From assembly GCF_964204865.1 (NCBI RefSeq), contig NC_135252.1, forward strand, positions 18,993,383 to 19,057,382: a DNA stretch of 64,000 nt, written 5' to 3'. The stretch comes from Styela clava (Eukaryota > Chordata > Ascidiacea > Stolidobranchia > Styelidae). Positions 57,901 to 64,000 of this stretch are shown in pieces. The position numbers and the translations under genes are program-made. Under the pieces are notes generated by a model, which ran no database searches, was not told the origin of the DNA, and was given only the letters and a program-made list of their open reading frames with translations. Position 1 is the first letter of the stretch; each line of letters starts with the position of its first letter.

Positions 57901-60900
57901 GTGATTAATAATGCAAAAACAAACAATACCCGCACACCAAGTTTCACAATTACTATACCAATAAAACCGTTGTTTCCCAACGATTGATGGGGCGCCATCA
58001 GTAGTTATTTTCGAAAGTTTTGCCAAAGCAAAGCCAAGACATCACATCCTTTTCAGCACAGCTCCCAACAGACCAACGCCTCCAGTCGTACCCATAACAG
58101 GGAAAATGGCTGTGAGCTAAGCGGTAATTTCAAAATCATTATTAACTTCCCGTAAGAAGATCGCCAACTGAGCAGTCACCTTCATGTCATTGCTTTCGTC
58201 ACGCACCAAGGAATAGGATGAAAATGTTCCCACCTTTGCAATTAAAGCTTCCGCTATAAAGTTCTCAAGCTCTTCAAAATGACGAGGTATGGTCTTCTGT
58301 CTTTACAGGCTATTTTTTCAAACACCTCTTTTATTTCCGGACGTAAAACATTGGCAACCCAAACAATACATAATATACATTCCTTAACGAATTCTCAATC
58401 GGATAATGGCTTCGATTGTTTTGCGATAACGTCATATAGAGTAGTAGGCCTACAAGACCAAGTGTGTAAGCGTCTATGGCACCTTTAATCATCGATATCT
58501 TCTCCCAGTTGGTTTCGATCCAAAATGGCACGAATGGCTGGTTCGAAAGGGCTGGCAGAGCGCATTTCAGGAAAATAAACAAATCGTTTGTATCACATAT
58601 TTGTATACTACATCACTCGAAAAATAGTTTTACTTTATTTTTTTTCATTCCATTCTGAAAAATACAGCGCGTGCCACTCGAAATGACGACCGTTGACGAC
58701 CCTGGGGTAAACTATGTCAAATTGAAATACATTCAAAAAGGTCACCTGCAATAGAATCATGGGTTTATAAATAGTTTTTAATTTAAAAAAGTGAAGTTTA
58801 CCTAAAGATATGGATCGCAAATAGATTGCAACTCTAATTCGATAAATGCACCAAGTCAGGGTGAATACGAGCCCAAATTGAACTGTTCATTTACACTAGA
58901 TGGTGGTATAGACTTGAGGCGGATGTGAGTTGGTGAGAACATTATAAAGTAGGGGTCTCAAACTCAATTTACCTGGGGGCCGCCGAGACGGAGCCTTAGC
59001 GAGTCCGGGCCGCATCCGGTTTTTCACAATCAAAGCATTAAACTTAAAAAGTTAAATCTTTTCCTCTGTTTTTCTATACGCAAAACATGTCAAAAACATA
59101 AATGTAATTCCGCGATGGACCTTTCCCCGAGTATCTACTTCCTTGTTTATTCCGTAAAATGGGCTAATCAGCAAGACGCAAAAAGTGACGTAGCGATAGA
59201 CTTTTTCGCAAACGCTCAGAATAATTTTCAGGCATGTTTGTAAACATCATCTCGTTTTTGCATGCTATTTATTAGTTTTGGGTTGTGTTTCAGAAATTCA
59301 AGTATGAATCAAAAAACTCAATGATCATGCTGATTGCTTGGGAGTCGTAGCATAATTGCCGTAGCTAAATTTCTATACCGGTACTGTTGAAAAACAGGTT
59401 TATGAATGTTTTGAATCAAAATGATGAGGTGAAACATATACCCCAGTTTATAGGCTTCAACTCGCCAAGCCACCTCTAAAATGGGCACCAAGGATTTGCA
59501 ATGGTAAAGTGGTGGTATGTTAGTCGTTGGGTAAAGTATAAGAAAAATTTTCTCCGGGGACAAAGGTCCATCGAATATCATGCCCACAGGTACGGTACTA
59601 GTAGGTTATCGTACCGCTTATTCCTTTCGGGGGATAGGTTATAAAATATTTTGTTTTGCTTTACTTGTCCTGATCATATATTAAATGCATCAATCATTCT
59701 AACTGAGCTGAGTGACTTACGGGCCGCAATTGGCCCGCGGGCCGCGAGTTTGAGACCCCTGCTATAAAGTGAGAATAAAGCAGGCATGCTCACCTGAAGC
59801 CTTAGATTTATGTGCCTGATGAACGTTCCAATGCTTATTTTCAGCATAGCTTGCGTTCTGCGAATTGCATTTATTCTCAAATTCATCCTATAAAATACCA
59901 TACCATTACATACAATTTTATTCTCAGAATTTTTTCTCATTAGGACATTTATGCTATTATTTATGAACTAAACAACTGTATTTTGGAATTTGAACTCACC
60001 TCTTATTTAGAATTGTTAACAACTGATTGTTATATAAATCAATTAGTTGGCAATACAGTAGACAGCATGTTAAACCTTCAGTTCATTTATTCAATCATGA
60101 AAACCAATGTTCACAATTGTGACAATGTTTTCAATTTACAGCATAATCTTTATAGATAAACTAAACAACTTTCGACTTTAAATAGCGTGTAGATGCAGGA
60201 TTGTGACAAACAAAACATTATGCATACTGATATACCTGGGGGCGACCATGTTCCATAGCCAGTGGTTCGAGTTGGGAATCAAAGTCGGATTTGCTCGGTG
60301 GAAATGAACGTAATAACTCTTGCATTTTGTCCTTCATGACAATCTGAACGTATATTTGGTTTGAACAAATTTATTTGCTACGAATAAATAAATATATGCT
60401 TTTATCGACATTTAATACACGCACCTTGTAAGCTCTGCGTATGAAATGATCCAGACGGGAAATTCTGGGCTTGATCTCTTTCCATGTGGAGTTGTTCGCT
60501 GCAACCTCCAGATTTGTGATCTAGACAAATCAAACAAAAACTATAAGGTATGGTCAGTGGAAGTAACGTCTTGTTTCAAATTATCTCTTTCTGTCCTTGC
60601 CCTAGTGGTGGAATAATAATTATCATGTTAACGTAATCATGATAGGATGGGATTTACACAGGCTTGTCCATGGGAATGGGATTCCCACGGGAAACGTTCT
60701 ATGGGATGGGACAGGACACATTTGTATTTCCTATGTGACATATGGGACACAAAAACCGTATGATTTTCGGAGCAATGATGGTAAAACATTTAGTTATGGA
60801 TTTCGTGTCCATATATCTGAGCATAGCTTTCTTGTTAGTTATAAGGAGCAAAATATATTCAGCATTAACAGCTGATGGACACATGTATAATAGTTATGAA

Positions 60901-63853
60901 TATAAAGCTAACAAAGTTGTGTTTTGGATGTCTCTTCGTACATGTAGTCCTATTTAGCAGACGCTAAACCAAAATTTAACAATTTTTATTGAATTTTATT
61001 TCAATGGGAATCCCATGGGATGAGATGGGACATGCATAATTGCTATGGGATGGGGTGGGAATAGGACAGAAAAATATGTCCCATGGACAAGGTAAGGTAT
61101 GGAATTAGTTGGCCAGTTATTTTGTTTTCAAATACATGGACTTGATCGTAGAGAAAGCCGTAACTGGCCAGCGGTTACGTTAAGCAATATATGGCGACAA
61201 GAAGTTCTGCAATCGTCTGGCACATAATTATTCTCGCATGAACTTGAAACCTGCAAACAATTGCAGGGTAATCAGAGATTGAGAATACCTAGCGATGACA
61301 GGCGTATTCCAAATACGCCACACCGCAGATCATTGACAAGGCATAGATCAGGGGTCGGCAACAATGTCCCCTCTTAGAAAATTTTACCCCTCGCAAATGT
61401 TTGTTCTAGCGAGCAATAATATTTTAAATCTGCGAAGAGTTTTAGATGATTACAAACTTTGTGAAATATTACATAATATATCTTAGAACGCGTACAAATT
61501 ACGTGCACATTTAACCCGAATAGCTTGTCCTTGTTTTCGTGTTTTTCCAATGTTTATACAGTTCGTCCATGTTTATTGCTTGCTCACGGACATCGTCCTG
61601 CACTGACAATGTAGGCTCGGCTGAAAATAGCCCGTTCTAGGTGATTCCAGAGAAATCAAGGTGTTGAACGTAACATACATATGTGGGCCTATAACAGGAA
61701 TGGCGAACCATTGGTCACAAAGTGAAACCGCGGTTTCGGTGACCCGCCAAGGCACGAATTAAATAAAACAGATAAACAGATAATGTAAGTGATAAAACCT
61801 GCTCTAATTAAATTAAACAATAAGTAAACTTTCACAATGTACCGTCAGTTAGGCAGCCATGGGCAGTGGCGTATCTACTTAAAATGGCGCCCATGGCAAA
61901 GTCTAAAAATACGCCACCCAAATAGTTATTTGACAATTTATAATGATTATTAATGAATTAGGATACTTCTACGTTATTATTTGAGTAAAAATACGAGTTT
62001 CAGTTGAAATTATTTCATTGAAACGTTTTATTATTGATACTTTTCGCCGTTTTTGCGCCCCTGTTCAAACGGCGCCCATGGCACGAGCCATGGCTGCTAC
62101 ACCCTAGATACGCCACTGGCCATCGGTGCAGACGCTCAAGTTCAAATTTCGGGTAGTTATGATAATTTTCAAAAATCCCAATCATGGACGCAGGTGTCAC
62201 CGTGGCACCGTTTATGACGAAACAATACAATTGATCTGTTTAGTTCTCGTAACGTCTTGTTAGAGCGTTGCCTTTTTGAAAGTGCATGCACCAAAGGCTC
62301 TGCCGACTTTTTTGGAGCGGGTTTTGGATATACGAGAACTAGCTACTTTGCTGCATTTTATTAGTTTCTCGACAACAACGCCGTTGAAAATACAAAATCT
62401 TTTTGACTTTTCATTTTCAATAAAGACCTAGAAATCTAAAATACAGTGGAGCAGTATGAAAGTGTTATAATGTGGTTGAAAACCGATCGAAAAATATAAG
62501 TAAATCAGAGTAGAATTTACTTCAAACTTTTTGGATACGTAAAATAATTTGCCGCGCCATCCTAAAACGATTTTAGGTAATTTATTTGCGTGTTTTTGAA
62601 CCGAATTTCATGCAATCAAGTGCCATACAGAGTCTAATAATCCCTGATATAAGTGCTGCAATAAAAGGGCCTAAAACTACCAACACCAACTGAATTTATA
62701 AGATTTACAAGATAAGATGCAGCAGCAAGTTTGCTATAGATACAAAATTGATTAAATATCTGTAACCCACACTCTTCTGTTCCGTGATAAAAATATAATA
62801 TTCGACCCATTCATTGAAAGAGGTTCGCCATCCCTGGCCTATTACATCACAATGAACAGTGGCAACTGATATACACGTCAAACATGGAAATCGCATTCTA
62901 TCTAGGCGTTATAAAATATGACCGAGCCACGCCTTGAAAACATAATGTTGGGAGTGCGCAAATATTATATTTTACTGCGCAAATGGTCTGGTGGTAGCCT
63001 ACTGCGCAATTACGCATCTTAGAGAGAACCTTGGTCGACAACTTTTTGTCGCCTGCGGGCCAAAATTAAGGGTTGCAAGTTTTCGCCAGTCGCACCTATT
63101 TCTAGAAAGTTAAAAACCGAACAGATGGCCGATGAATCACATTTTTTCACAAAGATCATAAGTTAAAACTAAGAAAACTGCGACAACTCGTAGACAAAAA
63201 TTGGTCGTCTTACTAAAATGAAATTTACAAATGACATTTAATGTGGACTTTCTGTTGCATCGCGCTTGATAGCTTGTTGACATCAGGCGGCAGGCTGGAT
63301 GAAGATAATACATTTTCTAAATGTGCATCACTAATCCCAGTTCTCGGTTGTTCCTTGTAATGTTTATTTTCAAAAATAATTGTTCACACACCTATTTATA
63401 CTTCCAAACATCGATGTGAATTTTTTCACATAGTCTGTTAATTTTGGATAGATTTTTCCTTAAAAGAAGATACTTTTTTTTATAAAAATCAAGCACTGAT
63501 ACATTTATCGAATAGAATATATATTCACAAAATTGTTAGGTTATGATATAGTTCAATCTGCACGTGTCTCACAAATAATTCTGTTACCTAAGGAATACAA
63601 TGTGAAAATATCCGTTTTGTAGCTATAATTCAGGGAAGCATCGCGGACCGGATCCGGCCAGAGGAGCTTAGTTTGCCGACCCCTGGCATAGATGAATGGG
63701 AATTACAAGTGTGCACCACAAAAAATGACCTGAATATTTAAAAAAAAAGACATAAATAAATATGTTCATACTTACACGTGATGCTTCATCAATCCAATCT
63801 CGAACACGATCAATCTTCTGCTTTGTGTCTTCAAGTGATAGCAAGACCGATCC
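54930..63853 (-). CDS. ZU5-domain protein with RHIM-like C-terminus, 5' end outside the window
   Basis: Visible exons in order: 63776-63853, 60425-60520, 60236-60343, 59794-59857, 56905-57698, 55376-55411, 54930-55015 (TAA at 54930-54932). The first four encode a charged helical region (SLEDTKQKIDRVRDWIDEAS; EIKPRISRLDHFIRRAYK; MKDKMQELLRSF), possibly coiled coil. The 56905 exon starts a ZU5 domain (TIGPEGGELRIGNSAILKIP, then PTEISIEVIDP and SPDGLTFPPDKPARLSLA), followed by a second beta-rich part that may be UPA-like. ZU5 domains occur in UNC5, ankyrins, PIDD and FIIND proteins. The last exons end in DIVGGEYQIGVQNSYG, whose QIGxxN fits the RHIM core. One oddity: the frame through ZU5 hits a stop at 57004-57006, and the open frame that joins in phase to the last two exons is one base out. 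One extra base in an A5 run (57035-57039) would restore it. Without that change the protein ends after the ZU5 part. Confidence 0.75.
55921..56899. mobile_element. TA-flanked MITE, 979 bp (GGGGAAGGTGGGG ends)
   Basis: Left TAGGGGAAAGTGGGGAAGG, then TTGGGACA; right TGTCCCAACGTACCCCACC, then TTCCCCTA. The arms are inverted copies, with TA at each edge as the probable target duplication. Inner words GGGGCACAATCGGACAG and GGGGCACAATGGGTCAG are a small internal repeat. It fills most of the intron next to the ZU5 exon. Confidence 0.8.
57797..58704 (-). mobile_element. hAT element with decayed transposase, 908 bp
   Basis: Left CAGGGTCGTTTAACC, right GTTGACGACCCTG. The 8-bp duplication GGGTAAAC is perfect (57789-57796 and 58705-58712). 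Minus-strand pieces read like hAT transposase of the ZBED/GTF2IRD2 kind: FEELENFIAEALIAKVGTFSS, then VRDESNDMKVTAQLAIFLRE (58140-58280), then ITTDGAPSIVGK (57970-58010). Stops and frame changes interrupt it. Intron of the ZU5 gene. Confidence 0.85.
58950..59761. mobile_element. hAT-like MITE, 812 bp (CAGGGGTCTCAAACTC ends)
   Basis: Left TAGGGGTCTCAAACTCAATT, right GGCCGCGAGTTTGAGACCCCTG. Flanks TTATAAAG (58942-58949) and CTATAAAG (59762-59769) match at 7/8. GC-rich subterminal GGGCCGC words are present. It ends 32 bp from the ZU5-gene exon at 59794. Confidence 0.85.
60635..61115. repeat. TGGGATGGGA-rich MITE-like repeat
   Basis: Inverted CTTGTCCATGGGA (60663-60675) and TCCCATGGACAAG (61079-61091) bound a stretch full of ATGGGATGGGA-like words (for example ATGGGATGGGACAGGACACA). 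Outer edges and target duplication are not resolved. Confidence 0.6.
61250..61290 (-). repeat. SINE-like fragment (third copy, inverted)
   Basis: CAGGGTAATCAGAG is the reverse complement of the CTCTGATTACCCTG word found at 8280 and 48835. On the minus strand it is followed by GCAGGTTTCAAG, a weak B box. Confidence 0.3.
61349..61376. mobile_element. Solitary hAT terminus
   Basis: CAGGGGTCGGCAACAATG is a textbook hAT end of the same type as 49994 and 63029. I found no partner end in the right place, so this may be a truncated copy. Confidence 0.4.
61695..62836. mobile_element. hAT-like element, 1142 bp, with a nested MITE
   Basis: Left CAGGAATGGCGAACCATTGG, right AGAGGTTCGCCATCCCTG. Flanks GCCTATAA (61687-61694) and GCCTATTA (62837-62844) match at 7/8. 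A second element is inserted at 61864-62118. No transposase frame seen. Confidence 0.85.
61864..62118. mobile_element. Nested hAT-like MITE, 255 bp (CAGTGGCGTATCTA ends)
   Basis: Left CAGTGGCGTATCTA, right TAGATACGCCACTG, a perfect 14-bp inverted terminus. Flanks GCCATGGG (61856-61863) and GCCATCGG (62119-62126) match at 7/8. A GGCGCCCATGGCA word is also repeated inside in inverted orientation. Confidence 0.85.
63029..63685. mobile_element. hAT-like MITE, 657 bp, same family as 49994-50409
   Basis: Left CCTTGGTCGACAACTTTTTG, right AGTTTGCCGACCCCTG. It shares the interior words GCGGGCCAAAATTAAGGG and AACCGAACAGATGGCCGAT with the copy at 49994. Flanking 8-mers do not match. It ends 91 bp before the ZU5-gene exon at 63776. 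Confidence 0.7.
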
Positions 63854-64000
63854 CTGCAGTTAAAATTACAATAAAATTGAATCAAAATTCGAAATTCCAA
63901 TTTATACTAGTTTGAAGCCAGGTAACTCTCATTTTTTGTTTTTGTTTTGTATCAGGATTAGTTGTATTCATTTATCTACTATATATTGACTATCTTATAT

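Noticed and set aside
57838..58582. Minus-strand frames as a host gene
   Set aside because: They lie inside a bounded hAT element and read as interrupted transposase.

Overview
The window is AT-rich, intron-rich animal DNA. All five host genes lie on the minus strand with GT-AG introns, so they read from high to low coordinates. An activin type II receptor, a secreted lectin/Ig protein and a ZU5 protein point to an invertebrate metazoan. A tunicate is my best guess from the general look of the genes and repeats, but the sequence does not prove it.

Layout. 634-1740 (+) is a truncated BEL/Pao-type Gag remnant. 3785-8864 (-) is an eight-exon beta-propeller protein of about 362 aa that I cannot name. 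10011-11378 (-) is a single-exon dynamin/EHD-like GTPase with two C-terminal membrane segments. 15337-39119 (-) is a complete activin receptor type II (ACVR2-like) gene: 15 coding exons, 664 codons, with signal peptide, cysteine-rich ectodomain, one membrane segment, a Ser/Thr kinase and a long acidic tail. 43204-50675 (-) is a nine-exon secreted protein with one full C-type lectin domain, one shortened one, and an Ig domain. 54930-63853 (-) is the 3' part of a gene with a helical N-terminal region, a ZU5 domain and a C-terminal motif resembling the amyloid RHIM core (QIGxxN). Its start lies beyond the right edge.

The space between exons is filled with non-autonomous DNA transposons. At least fifteen carry hAT-like ends (CAG-type inverted termini with 8-bp target duplications readable on both sides), and several are nested. 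Others are a GGTRCTCC-ended MITE family (seven copies), a 2.4-kb long-inverted-repeat element, a TA-flanked GGGGAAGGTGGGG-type MITE whose edge sits at a splice donor, and tRNA-derived SINE-like pieces. No intact transposase was seen; one element holds a decayed hAT transposase.

The genes do not form an operon or an obvious pathway. The receptor is a TGF-beta family signalling component. The lectin/Ig protein and the ZU5/RHIM-like protein look immune-related, which is inference from domain content. The most novel items are the RHIM-like tail on a ZU5 protein (with an apparent one-base frame break before it) and the nested hAT arrays.
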